From positions 1 through 64,000 of the forward strand of contig JAGIBF010000046.1 of assembly GCA_017744515.1 (NCBI GenBank): a stretch of 64,000 nt of DNA, read 5' to 3'. A model generated the notes under the pieces. That model saw only the letters and a list, made by a program, of their open reading frames with translations, was not told the origin of the DNA and searched no databases. Shown one piece after another: positions 15,039 to 25,462 of this stretch; positions within the stretch are counted from its first letter, which is position 1; each line of letters starts with the position of its first letter. The stretch comes from Niastella sp. Its GTDB lineage: Bacteria > Bacteroidota > Bacteroidia > Chitinophagales > Chitinophagaceae. A program made the position numbers and the translations under genes.

Positions 15039-16313
15039 ATGAAAGCAATCGTCGACTGTAATAGCTTTTATTGTTCCTGCGAAAGACTCTTCAGGCCCGA
15101 CCTCATAAAGAAGCCGGTGATAGTGCTTAGCAATAATGATGGCTGCATCGTATCCCGGAGTGATGAAGCTAAAAACCTGGGCGTACAAATGGCAGGACCT
15201 TATTTCCAGGCACGTCCTATAATCCAACAACACAACATTGCCGTTTTTTCTTCCAACTATAATCTTTACGGCGACCTGAGCTGGCGGGTAATGGAAACAT
15301 TACGCACTCTTTCGCCCATGGTGGAAGTATATTCAGTAGATGAAGCTTTCCTGGACCTTAGCCAGGTACCAGCCGATGAACTGGAGGCAACAGCCCTCCA
15401 CATCCGCCAAACTGTTGAGCAATGGACAGGCATCTCCGTTTCCATTGGTGTAGCTCCTACAAAAACGCTGGCCAAGCTGGCCAATTACCTCGCCAAGAAA
15501 AACAAAGAGGCTACCAATTGTATTAAGGTACTCGCCACGCCCGAGCAGATAGCACCTGCACTTCAGAGCACGCGGGTAAACAATGTGTGGGGCGTTGGCC
15601 GCGCCTTTGCCAATAAGCTGATCAACCAGGGCATCACCAGTGCCTGGGAACTCAGTAACATGCCCGAAGAATGGGGCCACCGGCACATGGGCGGCATCAC
15701 CGGCGTACGTCTGTTAAGAGAGTTGAAAGGTATCCCGGCCATCGACCTCGAAGAACCCTTGAAGGTGAAAAAGATGATCGCCACTACCCGCATGTTTGGA
15801 GAACCGGTAGGTGATATCGAATCCATCAAAGAAGCAGTAGCCACTTATACTACCCGCGCAGCCGAGAAACTACGCCGCCAGCACAGCGCCGCCAAAGTAG
15901 TCAGCGTATTCATCGTAAGCAAGGAACAGGATCACCTGATCGATTTTAATTACGGCCCCTCCATCAGTTCACATACCACCCTGCCTTCCGCCACCTCTAT
16001 CACACAAGAGCTGATCAAACCCGCCGTAGGGCTCGTAGATCAATTGTACACGCGCGGCAAGGAATACAAAAAAGCAGGGGTGATGCTCAGTGGACTGGTT
16101 CCTGACAACTCCATACAAGGCAACTTGTTTGTTGCGCCGGAAAAGAACAACAACCGCTTCCTGATGGAAGTATTGGACAACGTAAACTTCAGTATGCGCA
16201 ACGATATTTTAAAGTTTGGCGCCGTAGGCAGCGACCGAAACTGGAAGATGCGCCAGGAGTTGCACAGCTCACGATATACTACCCGGTGGGATGAATTATT
16301 TGAAGTAAGGTAG
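15039..16313 (+). CDS. umuC: Y-family DNA polymerase V catalytic subunit
   Basis: ALVDCNSFYCSCERLFRP-type start (MKAIVDCNSFYCSCERLF), VLSNNDGCIVSRSDEAK, YSVDEAFLDL, GVAPTKTLAKLAN, NVWGVGRAFANKL. Confidence 0.95.
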   Translation: MKAIVDCNSFYCSCERLFRPDLIKKPVIVLSNNDGCIVSRSDEAKNLGVQMAGPYFQARPIIQQHNIAVFSSNYNLYGDLSWRVMETLRTLSPMVEVYSVDEAFLDLSQVPADELEATALHIRQTVEQWTGISVSIGVAPTKTLAKLANYLAKKNKEATNCIKVLATPEQIAPALQSTRVNNVWGVGRAFANKLINQGITSAWELSNMPEEWGHRHMGGITGVRLLRELKGIPAIDLEEPLKVKKMIATTRMFGEPVGDIESIKEAVATYTTRAAEKLRRQHSAAKVVSVFIVSKEQDHLIDFNYGPSISSHTTLPSATSITQELIKPAVGLVDQLYTRGKEYKKAGVMLSGLVPDNSIQGNLFVAPEKNNNRFLMEVLDNVNFSMRNDILKFGAVGSDRNWKMRQELHSSRYTTRWDELFEVR

Positions 16314-16316
16314 TTT

Positions 16317-17249
16317 TTAATCAAAGAAACTGATCTGTGTTCCACCAGCTGGTTTACCCGGTTGTATAAACTGTGGCTTTTGAAGATGCAGATCGCAAGC
16401 AGGGTTGAGCTTATCGATCAAATAAGCGATCAATTCAGGGCAATACATTTCATCAGGCATGTGTACAAACATATATAACTCCTCCAACCCATCATTGATC
16501 CAATGAGTGATACGTTCTACCCAGGCATCACTACGGGTATAATCGGTAGGATGTAACAAATTGCATACAAACCGTACAAATGTTTTGGGAACAGTCAGGT
16601 GCATATGAGCGCAATCTCTTCTGCCAGACGTATCAGTGATGACGGCCCCTATTTTCAACGTGCGCAGCGTATCAAACAATTCTTTCTTAATAACAGGATC
16701 GGAGAACCACTGCGGGTGCCTCACTTCGAGGAAGAAGGTGAGGTCAGTTGGCAAAGAGGCCAGGTATTTGAAGAGGGGCTCCCTACGGTTGGGTGCATAG
16801 CTTTCGCTCACCTGCAAAAAAATAGGCCCCAGATGCTCTTCGAACGCCAGCACGCCTTCAAGAAAAGCAGACGTTTGGTCAAAGACATTGGAAAAGTTGC
16901 TGTAGTGACTGATGAGTTGCGGCACTTTGGGGCAAAACTTAAATTCCCGGCCTTCGGCCCTCGCTGCCCATTTACCGATTTCCGCAGGGCTGTATATCTT
17001 ATAATGGGTAGCGTTGAGCTCGATGCAGTTGAAGTGCTTCACGTATTGTTCCATGAAGCCCGCTTCTTTGGTGCCTTTGGGATACACCCTTCCTATCCAG
17101 GATTTGTCGCCCGAACGGGGCACGCCCAGGTAAACTTGCGGCTTACCAGCTCTCTTGCCGGTCAACACGAGGCGGTTATCTACCGGTTCGGCGGGGAGAG
17201 TAAAATCAACGTTGTTCAACTGTTCCTGTGGTAACTTCCCAAAATCCAT
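16317..17249 (-). CDS. DUF72 domain (YecE-like) protein
   Basis: VGVP...WIGRVYPKGTK, FNCIELNATHYKIYSPAEIGKWA, LEVRHPQWF. Confidence 0.85.
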   Translation of the reverse strand: MDFGKLPQEQLNNVDFTLPAEPVDNRLVLTGKRAGKPQVYLGVPRSGDKSWIGRVYPKGTKEAGFMEQYVKHFNCIELNATHYKIYSPAEIGKWAARAEGREFKFCPKVPQLISHYSNFSNVFDQTSAFLEGVLAFEEHLGPIFLQVSESYAPNRREPLFKYLASLPTDLTFFLEVRHPQWFSDPVIKKELFDTLRTLKIGAVITDTSGRRDCAHMHLTVPKTFVRFVCNLLHPTDYTRSDAWVERITHWINDGLEELYMFVHMPDEMYCPELIAYLIDKLNPACDLHLQKPQFIQPGKPAGGTQISFFD

Positions 17250-17410
17250 GGCAATATTTTAAGGCTTCAAATCTAAATCATAATGTTTTAGCGTACAATT
17301 GTTTAGACAATGTTTCCGTGTGACAGACAATGTTCAAACAATCAATTCGTTAGCATTTTTTTCGCATCTTTAAAATATACAGGGCAGCTGCGCGTCTACC
17401 TACTTATACA

Positions 17411-17989
17411 ATGCAGAAGACCCTGACGATAACACCGGGCATGGCTGGAGAAACGAAACGTAATATCACCCAGGTCATCAATGACTACAGCAAAAGGCTG
17501 ATGGGCTTTATTCGTAAGCGGGTATCCAATGAAGCTGACGCAGAGGACGTGCTACAGGATGTGTTTTACCAGTTTATCGGTAATACGCAACCCATCGAGC
17601 AGATGAGTGCCTGGTTGTTTACAGTGGCCCGCAACAAGATCACCGACCGGCAGCGGAAGCACAAGCCGGAAGCACTGGAAGATGTATTCAAGGATGAAGA
17701 AGGCGAGGACTCGATCAACTGGAGCGAACTGCTGTTCGACGCCAGCAATAACCCCGAGAAAGAATACCTGCGGGCTTTATTCTGGGAAGAGTTGAACGCC
17801 GCGCTGGCAGAGTTGCCGGCCGAACAAAGAGAAGTATTCATTCGCCACGAACTGGAGGGCGTTTCCTTTAAAGAGATGGCAGAAAAAACCGGCGAAACGG
17901 TGAATACGTTGATCAGCCGCAAACGATATGCGGTACTGCATTTGCGCGAACGTCTTAGTGTATTGAAAGATGAATTATTAAATTATTAA
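17411..17989 (+). CDS. ECF RNA polymerase sigma factor
   Basis: DAEDVLQDVFYQF (region 2), AELPAEQREVFIRHELEGVSFKEMAEKTGETVNTLISRKRYAVLHLRERL (region 4). Confidence 0.9.
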   Translation: MQKTLTITPGMAGETKRNITQVINDYSKRLMGFIRKRVSNEADAEDVLQDVFYQFIGNTQPIEQMSAWLFTVARNKITDRQRKHKPEALEDVFKDEEGEDSINWSELLFDASNNPEKEYLRALFWEELNAALAELPAEQREVFIRHELEGVSFKEMAEKTGETVNTLISRKRYAVLHLRERLSVLKDELLNY

Positions 17990-17997
17990 CCCTATAA

Positions 17998-18408
17998 ATG
18001 AGTGTTATGAGAGGTAGAAGATCAAAACCGGCCAAGGCATTGATTATCCTTGTGTGTGTTTCAGGTTTCATTTCGTTGTTCAGCTTCATTGTGATGAAGT
18101 TGTGGAATGCTGTCTTACCAGATGTTTTGCATGTAAGTGTGATCAACTTCTGGCAGGCGATGGGCATCCTGGTACTGTCCAAAATATTGTTTGGCGGCTT
18201 TGGCCCCTGGGGAGGAAAGAAACATGAATGGAAGAAGCGGATGCAGGACAAATGGCAACACATGACACCTGAAGAAAGGAGCCGTTTTAAGGAGACACTC
18301 GAAAAGCGTTTTGAAGGCCGTTTTGGCCGCCGCTGGTGTGTACCGGATTTTGACAAGGAAGAGAAACGCAAAGATGAGGCCGCCAACAACCAGGCCGGCG
18401 CCGAGTAA
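17998..18408 (+). CDS. Small membrane protein encoded with the ECF sigma factor
   Basis: Two TM segments followed by a charged tail; 8 bp downstream of sigma gene. Confidence 0.6.
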   Translation: MSVMRGRRSKPAKALIILVCVSGFISLFSFIVMKLWNAVLPDVLHVSVINFWQAMGILVLSKILFGGFGPWGGKKHEWKKRMQDKWQHMTPEERSRFKETLEKRFEGRFGRRWCVPDFDKEEKRKDEAANNQAGAE

Positions 18409-18434
18409 TGCTATTCCTGATCCAACTGCTAAAT

Positions 18435-18647
18435 ATGGACATCCTCGTTTTTAAAACCAATTTGCGCTACCGGAAGAACATCAATCACATTGGTGCGCAC
18501 CTGGATAACCTGCAAGGTATTATACGATGGAATGTAGACCTGCACGACAAGGACAAGATATTACGCATTGAAGCTAAAGACCTGAGCCCGCGGGTGGTTG
18601 AAAACACCCTGAGCCATGCGGGCTACTCTTGTGAGGAACTGGAATAG
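18435..18647 (+). CDS. Small protein, HMA-like fold suspected
   Basis: MDILVFKTNLRYRKNINHIGAHLDNLQGIIRWNVDLHDKDKILRIEA; resembles heavy-metal-associated fold lacking CxxC. Confidence 0.45.
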   Translation: MDILVFKTNLRYRKNINHIGAHLDNLQGIIRWNVDLHDKDKILRIEAKDLSPRVVENTLSHAGYSCEELE

Positions 18648-18828
18648 CTTTTCCAACTCCGGCATCTTTAGCAACCGTGTTGCTTTCATTTTAACTGCAT
18701 AAGAAACGCCAGTTTGTCATTTATTTTGTACCTTTTGTTATGATCTTACGCTCCTTTCGTATATCTCTTTCTTTGTGCCGGGAGGCACTTTTACAAATGG
18801 CCTTAAGCCAGGGTTAATGCCCGTCCGC

Positions 18829-18883
18829 TTACTTGCGGTTTACTTTCAGTTTACTTGCGGTTTACTTGCGCTTTACTTCTGAC
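18829..18883. repeat. Tandem 11-bp repeat (TTACTTGCGGT consensus), five units
   Basis: ttacttgcggt ttactttcagt ttacttgcggt ttacttgcgct ttacttctgac. Confidence 0.75.
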
Positions 18884-19018
18884 CATCTTTATCCTTTCTT
18901 TAAACAGGGAGTATGTAGGGAGTATCCGAGGAATAAACTCCGCTGGCCGCTCATCCAACATGAGCTATTATCCCTGATAAGGGAAAAGCAAAAGCCGCCA
19001 AACTGACAGGCATCTTGT

Positions 19019-20404
19019 TTATCTGATCTGCGGGAAAGTGATACCCGTTACTTTGCGGAAAATATCTACCGCATAGAGATCCGTCATCCCGGCAATAAAA
19101 TCCACTACAGACTGCGTATCCTCGTAAAGCCTTTCCGGCTGGCCGGTGACAACGAATTGTTTGGAGATGAGCTGTAATAGCTTCTTCGACTTAGGTGAAC
19201 CAGGGGTTATAACGGCGGTGAAAAATTCCTTCAACAATTCTCCTATCACATTATAACCTGCGATCTCTATCTCCACTACCGAGCGGTGATTATAGATGTG
19301 CTGCACTGAAAAGTCGTCGATCTTTTTAATAAGTTCCAGCTCCCGCGCCGGCAGGTAATCGATCAATGATTTGTTGAGTGTACCAGCCAGCAATTCAGTC
19401 TCCTTTTCCATAAATACGGCGCACACGCGGTTGATCAGCAAATTGATCAATCTTGCGCGTAAAAATTCCACTTTTTTGTTGGCATCATTGATCTTATTGA
19501 ATGTTTCTTCCACACGCTGGCGGGAATCGTAATCTTTCCCATCATCAAAGAATGCCAGAAAAAGGTCTCTGATCGTATCGATAGAGATGATATTGAGCCG
19601 GTGAGCGTCTTCAAAATCTATTACCCGGTAGCAGATATCATCAGCCGCTTCCACGAGGTACACAAATGGATGGCGCACAAATACATTTCGCTGAGTATCC
19701 GGTTGCAGAATGCCCAGCTCTTTCGCAATGTGTTTGTAGGTATCTATCTCCGAGTCAAAGAATCCGGATTTTTTAGTAATGAGCTGCCCTTTAGTAAACC
19801 CGCTCAATGAATCTGCGGGGTATTTGACAATGGATGCCAGGGTGGAGTAGGTGAGCCTGAAACCACCGAGGGCATCTTCTCCGAACCTGTGAGTGAGTGT
19901 ACGAAAAGCATTGGCATTACCCTCGAAATACAGGAAATCCCGTTGTTGGTTAGGCGTAAGTTTTTCTTCAAACAACTTTTTGGCGTCACCTGTAAGCTCC
20001 CGGAAAAATGTACGGATAGCTTCTTCACCGGAATGGCCAAAGGGTGGGTTGCCAATGTCATGCGCCAAGCAACCAGCTGCTATGACAGCGGGCAATTCAT
20101 ATTTATAAAACTCTGTAAAGTCTTCCTTTTCATCCCTGTACTTTTCAACGATCTTGTCTCCCACAGCTTTCCCAAGGGAACGGCCAACAGAAGCTACTTC
20201 AAGACTATGCGTAAGCCGGTTGTGCACGAAAACGTGACCCGGCAGCGGGAAAACCTGTGTCTTATTCTGCAGCCTGCGAAACGCAGAAGAGAATATAATA
20301 CGGTCATAATCCCGTTGAAAGGAAGTCCGGATGGCATCCGTGTAAGTAGCCGATGAATTTTCGGAACCTGTGCGGCGGGCACTGTAAAGTTGTTGCCAGT
20401 TCAT
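19019..20404 (-). CDS. dgt: Deoxyguanosinetriphosphate triphosphohydrolase-like protein
   Basis: FRRLQNKTQVFPL, HNRLTHSLEVASVGRSLG, AGCLAHDIGNPPFGHSGEEAI. Confidence 0.92.
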   Translation of the reverse strand: MNWQQLYSARRTGSENSSATYTDAIRTSFQRDYDRIIFSSAFRRLQNKTQVFPLPGHVFVHNRLTHSLEVASVGRSLGKAVGDKIVEKYRDEKEDFTEFYKYELPAVIAAGCLAHDIGNPPFGHSGEEAIRTFFRELTGDAKKLFEEKLTPNQQRDFLYFEGNANAFRTLTHRFGEDALGGFRLTYSTLASIVKYPADSLSGFTKGQLITKKSGFFDSEIDTYKHIAKELGILQPDTQRNVFVRHPFVYLVEAADDICYRVIDFEDAHRLNIISIDTIRDLFLAFFDDGKDYDSRQRVEETFNKINDANKKVEFLRARLINLLINRVCAVFMEKETELLAGTLNKSLIDYLPARELELIKKIDDFSVQHIYNHRSVVEIEIAGYNVIGELLKEFFTAVITPGSPKSKKLLQLISKQFVVTGQPERLYEDTQSVVDFIAGMTDLYAVDIFRKVTGITFPQIR

Positions 20405-20469
20405 GCGCGTAAAGATAAGGGAGGTACAGACGTGAAAAGTGCAGTGTTAGCACCACGTTGATAACCGTC

Positions 20470-21306
20470 TTATTGATACTTTTTCATTAATTGGTACAAG
20501 ACCTTGTCATCAGGAGCGCTGAGGGTGCGGCCGAGGGTATCCTGCAGGAAATGCCTTCTGAATGCGCGGATGGCGGCCGTCGTATCGGCCATGTCGTACC
20601 CTACCAGGCGCAATGCGGTCAGGTGGTCAAAGGACGATGGCATGATCACATTAGTAGTATCGTCGTACCACATGCCAAAGCCTCGCTGCGCCAGGCGCTG
20701 CCAGGGGAAGAACACATTGGGGTCAACCTTGCGCTTGGGAGCAATATCACTGTGGCCGATAAAATTAGCCGCAGGGATGGTATATTTTCTTTTAAGCGTA
20801 TCCAGCAATTTGAGCAGGCTCGTGATCTGCGGTTCGGAAAAATATTCATACCCGTCATTATCGAGCTCTATACCGATAGATGAAGAATTGATGTCAGTAT
20901 TGTTGCCCCATTTACTTACACCTGCCTGCCACGCGCGCAGGTAATCGTTGAGCATGTGATGCACAGTGCCATCGTCACAAATCACATAATGCGCGCTCAC
21001 TTTGGAACGCTCAACAGTAAATGTCTTCAGCGTTTGCTCGCAAGACTTCTGTGCTGTATGGTGTATAATGACAAAGTTGGGCTTCCGCAGATCGAAGTTG
21101 ACGGTACCCACGGCATAAGGTGGTGATACAATGGAATCCAATGCCATAGGAGATGGCAGGGGCTGCAAACTTTTAGACAGGCTTTTGGATTGCTTTTTAT
21201 AATTCCTGTTAGTTGCTATGTAGGGATTACGTGAGCAGCTATGAATGGCTGCTGCAAGAGATAAGCAGATGGCGACAACCGGGATTAATCGGGTAAAGGC
21301 TTGCAT
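20470..21306 (-). CDS. N-acetylmuramoyl-L-alanine amidase (amidase_2), lipoprotein
   Basis: IIHHTAQKSCEQTLKTF, SAHYVICDDGTVHHML, SSIGIELDNDG, IGHSDIAPKRKVDPNVFFPW. Confidence 0.88.
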   Translation of the reverse strand: MQAFTRLIPVVAICLSLAAAIHSCSRNPYIATNRNYKKQSKSLSKSLQPLPSPMALDSIVSPPYAVGTVNFDLRKPNFVIIHHTAQKSCEQTLKTFTVERSKVSAHYVICDDGTVHHMLNDYLRAWQAGVSKWGNNTDINSSSIGIELDNDGYEYFSEPQITSLLKLLDTLKRKYTIPAANFIGHSDIAPKRKVDPNVFFPWQRLAQRGFGMWYDDTTNVIMPSSFDHLTALRLVGYDMADTTAAIRAFRRHFLQDTLGRTLSAPDDKVLYQLMKKYQ

Positions 21307-21324
21307 AGAACGATTTGATTGTAT

Positions 21325-21350
21325 GAGCCTTCGACGGGCTCAGGCTGACA
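21325..21350. repeat. Dispersed short repeat CTTCGAC(A/G)(A/G)GCTCAGGCTGACA, copy 1
   Basis: gagccttcgacgggctcaggctgaca. Confidence 0.6.
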
Positions 21351-21351
21351 A

Positions 21352-22569
21352 CTATTTCCTCCGTTGTTGCGGAGGCCCGTATCTTCTCTTTTTCTTTTGT
21401 GCCGATCTGCCCGGATGTTGAGCGCGATAATCGGGCACCGGTCCCAGCTCCTGGGGCACCATGGCCTTTTTAACCGGCTTACCCAGCAGCGCTTCGATAT
21501 CCGCAAAACGACGTTGTTCTTTTTCACTTACGAAGGTGATGGCCATTCCATCCGATTCGGCGCGTGCTGTACGGCCAATGCGGTGAATATAGTCGGCCCC
21601 GTCATGCGGCACGTCATAGTTGATCACCAGGTCGATATTGTCGATATCGATACCCCGTGAAAGAATGTCCGTAGCCACCAGGATAGGCACCTTGCCACTT
21701 TTAAAATTCAGCAGCACATCTTCACGCTCTGCCTGTTCAAGGTCAGAATGTATCTCTGCTATTTTGAAGCGCGCCCTTTGCAGCTCGCGGTTGAGTTGCT
21801 TTACGTTCTGCTTACGCGAGCAGAAGATGAGCACCATTTTGAAGTGGGTATTCTTCAGTATGTATTGTACCAGGGGCAGCTTCTGTGGCTCATATACGAC
21901 GAAGGCTTCCTGTACGATCTTTTCCGGTGGACGGGAGATAGCGATGTTTACTTCATCAGGTTCGTGCAGGATCTTCCTGGCCAATCCACGGATCTTCTCA
22001 GCCATGGTGGCGGAGAAAAGCAGGTTTTGACGTTTGGCCGGCAGGTGAGAGATGATCTTCATGATGTCGTCATGAAAACCCATGTCCAGCATGCGGTCAG
22101 CTTCGTCAAGCACCAGGAATTGCAGGCCTGATAGCTTTGCATAGCCCATATTGAGGTGGGCGATGAGACGGCCTGGAGTGGCAACCACAAAATCCACACC
22201 TTTGGAAAGAGCATTCTTTTCGGTGGCAAAGTTCATCCCGTCATTACCCCCATACACGGCAATCGAGCTGATGGAAGTAAAGTACGACAACCCTTCCAGG
22301 TTCTGGGAGATCTGGATGGCCAGCTCCCGGGTAGGAACGAGCACGATGCAGTTTACCTGTCCGTCATTACTATGTTGGAGAAGCCGGTGGATGATGGGGA
22401 GCAGAAAAGCGGCAGTTTTACCGGTTCCTGTCTGGGCACATGCGATGATATCCCGGCCCTGTAAGATCTTAGGGATTACCTGTTCCTGAATGGGGGTAGC
22501 AACCTCATACCCAGTCGATTCTATACTTTCCATCAAGGCAGGATCGAGTCCAAATTCTGTGAAATTCAT
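21352..22569 (-). CDS. rhlE: DEAD-box ATP-dependent RNA helicase (RhlE-type)
   Basis: AQTGTGKTAAFLLP, LVPTRELAIQI, LVLDEADRMLDMGF, LLFSATM, HRIGRTAR. Confidence 0.92.
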   Translation of the reverse strand: MNFTEFGLDPALMESIESTGYEVATPIQEQVIPKILQGRDIIACAQTGTGKTAAFLLPIIHRLLQHSNDGQVNCIVLVPTRELAIQISQNLEGLSYFTSISSIAVYGGNDGMNFATEKNALSKGVDFVVATPGRLIAHLNMGYAKLSGLQFLVLDEADRMLDMGFHDDIMKIISHLPAKRQNLLFSATMAEKIRGLARKILHEPDEVNIAISRPPEKIVQEAFVVYEPQKLPLVQYILKNTHFKMVLIFCSRKQNVKQLNRELQRARFKIAEIHSDLEQAEREDVLLNFKSGKVPILVATDILSRGIDIDNIDLVINYDVPHDGADYIHRIGRTARAESDGMAITFVSEKEQRRFADIEALLGKPVKKAMVPQELGPVPDYRAQHPGRSAQKKKRRYGPPQQRRK

Positions 22570-22616
22570 TGAATAATTACGATGTTATCTAAAAAGCCAA
22601 TTCCTGTAAAGATAAC

Positions 22617-22655
22617 ATAAAAAATCCCCCTTTGTGAAAAAGGGGGATTTAAGGT
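22617..22655. terminator. Intrinsic terminator (potentially bidirectional)
   Basis: AAATCCCCCTTtgtgaAAAAGGGGGATTT. Confidence 0.7.
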
Positions 22656-22683
22656 AAAATGCGACAGGTATTATGTCTTTGTC

Positions 22684-22709
22684 CGGGCTTCGACAAGCTC
22701 AGCCTGACA
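22684..22709. repeat. Dispersed short repeat, copy 2
   Basis: cgggcttcgacaagctcagcctgaca. Confidence 0.6.
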
Positions 22710-22728
22710 AAGCTTGCTAATTATCTGA

Positions 22729-25212
22729 TTAGTTACCGCCGAGGCCGCCGCCACCGCTGTTAACACGCTTATTCTCGTCTTCGAGACCAGTATTGCGCTG
22801 GCGGGCTGCTTTCACCTCATTGCTGCCAAAGCGGTACGTAAAGTTGATCTTGAACTGGCGGCTTTCCCAGTTTCCGTTTGCCCTGGTGTACTGAATACCA
22901 TAATCACTGGTACCTTTCCAACGCATGGTCTTGAAGATATCACTCACCGCCACTTTCACGGTTCCTTTGTTCTTCAACACGGTCTTCGACAAACCGCCAT
23001 CGATGCCACCCAGGCCGGCACTCTTGAAAGTACCCTGCCAGATGGAGGGGGCAGTATAGAATCCGCTGATCTCACCGATCCAGCCCTTGCCGAAGCGGAA
23101 AGTCTGCTGAGCATACACGTTGAAAGAGAATACGTCCAGGTCAATAGCTCCCAGCGGACCTTCATCCGATTGGTACTTGGAATAATAAGTATTGATGTTG
23201 GCAAACACCCCATACCATTTATACTGGAAAGGATAGCTGATGTTAAGGCTCACAATATCCTGTTTAGCCAGGTTTTCAGTTGTAATGTAGCCTTTAGACT
23301 TTTCGGTCACACCCAGCACCTGTGAAAAGATGTCCTGAACGTGGCTATAGTTCAAAGTAGTGGTCAGGGTATACTTCCACACGTGTGTCAACCCGAAGCT
23401 ATTGGTATATTGGGGAGTCAGCAAGGTATTACCCTTCTGGTAAGTGTACTCATCCAGTCTGAACTCAAAGGGGTTCAGGTTCTGGTAGGCCGGACGGTCG
23501 ATACGACGGCTGTAAGTCACTGTCCACTGGCTCATCGGGTTCTTGTTGAAAGTCACCGCTGCACTTGGGAAGAAGTCCGTGTAATTACGCTTGAAAGTAG
23601 AGTCGTAGTTTACATAGTTGTTGTTATTATCCAACTTGAGACCGGTAGAGTAACCCTTGGCATTTGTATTCTCGCTACGCACACCCACCTGGATCATAAA
23701 CCCTTTGAATCCCTTGCTATAATTTACATACAAGGCATTGATGTTTTCCTTGTAATCGAAATCATTACTGCGGTCTTTATCCAGTTCCTTGCCACTGTTC
23801 AACACGTTATAAGTTGCAAAGTCATTAGTAGTTTGGACGTAGGAGAACTTACCACCAACGCCAAGCTTACCACCTTTTAGGTTCTGCTCGTAATCTGCTT
23901 TGAACGAATAAATATCGATGTCAGTAGGAGCCACCATATTATACACGCGGTTGGCAATGATAGCCGTTTCAGTGGCATTGTAATAAGTGTTGGGCTGCAG
24001 TTGATCATTCTTGATCCTGTACAGGCCGTAATCACCATCCAGCGATAATGACCTGCCGGAGGTATCAGTATAGCGATAGTTCAGGTTGAAGTTGGCATTA
24101 TCTCTTTTGGAATCACTGGTATTGTTGGCCACCAGCACCCTGTCAATAGTCTTGGTAGGTATGTAGCTGATGGGCGTACGGCTGAAGTTGTCGAAACCAT
24201 TCTTGGAAAAGTTACCATTCACCATCGCACCGAGCGTACTTCTTTTAGAGAGCGTCATATCAGCACCTACTTTAAATACATGACTCTCGCTAAACATGTT
24301 CATTTTGGTAGCTCCGTCAAACAGCGTGTCCTTGATGCCGTCACCAGGCGCCACATCCACTTCACGATACAGCCACATGTTGTTCCTGTTGTCGCTGTGA
24401 TTGTAGTTGTAATTACCATACACGTTCAGCACCTTGTTGCGGTTGTTCAAAGAAATACCACCATTGTATTTAGGAAATACGCCGATGGCATAACCGCCAT
24501 TGATAGATCCATTGGTTCCGTACGACTTATTTTTCTTGAGCCTGATGTTGATGATACCACCATTACCTGCTGCTTCGTACTTGGCAGAAGGGTTGGTGAT
24601 GATCTCGATGGCTTCAATAGAAGAAGACTGCATGGTTTTGAGATAATCAGACAGGTCCTTACCAGATAAAGGAGTCGGACGACCGTCGATGAATACCTGT
24701 ACACCATTCTTACCGCTCAGACTGAGGTTGTCATCTTTGTCTACCAATACACCAGGAGATTTACGCAGCAGCTCCAGGGCATCCTGGCCTACCGCATTCA
24801 CACTACCTTCTACGTTGAGAATAGTTTTATCGGCTTTCACTTCGATCACTGGTTTGCGATAAGCAACAGTTACTTCTTTCAGGTTGCCGGTTGCTTTGAT
24901 CAAACCAAAATCGGGACCTTTCAGATCGCCGCTGCCGCTGTAATCGAACGAAGGAGAATTTTTACCCTCATGACCCACGAAGGAGGCATATACAAAATAC
25001 TGTCCTGCGGCAATACCTGTGAAACTGTATTGACCAGCAGTGTTTGTAACGCCCAATTTAACAGTGGAGGAATCTTTTACTTTTTTAAGTGCTACAGAAG
25101 CACCGGATAGGTTTTTACCCTGATCATCCTTTACGTTCCCCGTTATATTTTGTGCCTGGGTCACGGCAACACATACGGATAACAGTAAAGTCAATAGGCT
25201 CAACTTTCTCAT
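22729..25212 (-). CDS. Outer membrane beta-barrel TonB-dependent receptor-family protein with N-terminal carboxypeptidase-regulatory-like domain
   Basis: NITGNVKDDQGKNLSGASVAL, plug IEVKADKTILNVEGSVNAVGQDALELLRKSPGV, long barrel. Confidence 0.88.
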   Translation of the reverse strand: MRKLSLLTLLLSVCVAVTQAQNITGNVKDDQGKNLSGASVALKKVKDSSTVKLGVTNTAGQYSFTGIAAGQYFVYASFVGHEGKNSPSFDYSGSGDLKGPDFGLIKATGNLKEVTVAYRKPVIEVKADKTILNVEGSVNAVGQDALELLRKSPGVLVDKDDNLSLSGKNGVQVFIDGRPTPLSGKDLSDYLKTMQSSSIEAIEIITNPSAKYEAAGNGGIINIRLKKNKSYGTNGSINGGYAIGVFPKYNGGISLNNRNKVLNVYGNYNYNHSDNRNNMWLYREVDVAPGDGIKDTLFDGATKMNMFSESHVFKVGADMTLSKRSTLGAMVNGNFSKNGFDNFSRTPISYIPTKTIDRVLVANNTSDSKRDNANFNLNYRYTDTSGRSLSLDGDYGLYRIKNDQLQPNTYYNATETAIIANRVYNMVAPTDIDIYSFKADYEQNLKGGKLGVGGKFSYVQTTNDFATYNVLNSGKELDKDRSNDFDYKENINALYVNYSKGFKGFMIQVGVRSENTNAKGYSTGLKLDNNNNYVNYDSTFKRNYTDFFPSAAVTFNKNPMSQWTVTYSRRIDRPAYQNLNPFEFRLDEYTYQKGNTLLTPQYTNSFGLTHVWKYTLTTTLNYSHVQDIFSQVLGVTEKSKGYITTENLAKQDIVSLNISYPFQYKWYGVFANINTYYSKYQSDEGPLGAIDLDVFSFNVYAQQTFRFGKGWIGEISGFYTAPSIWQGTFKSAGLGGIDGGLSKTVLKNKGTVKVAVSDIFKTMRWKGTSDYGIQYTRANGNWESRQFKINFTYRFGSNEVKAARQRNTGLEDENKRVNSGGGGLGGN

Positions 25213-25462
25213 GGCTATTTTTATTTTAAAATTTGGTCGGCAAAACTATCAGGACGTTACAGTTTTATGACAATCTATACATCAGCGGCAAATAACGTCC
25301 ATCAACGGCAAAGGGTGTTTCACCATTGTTCGCTACTAACTGAATTTATTGACTATTAATGGGTTAAGCGGGCTAAATGCGACGTGGGAGACATCTGGTT
25401 CGATCGGGGTAAAATACATCAGCCAATCCATTGCGTGGATTGGCTGATATGAAAAGGTCTGA

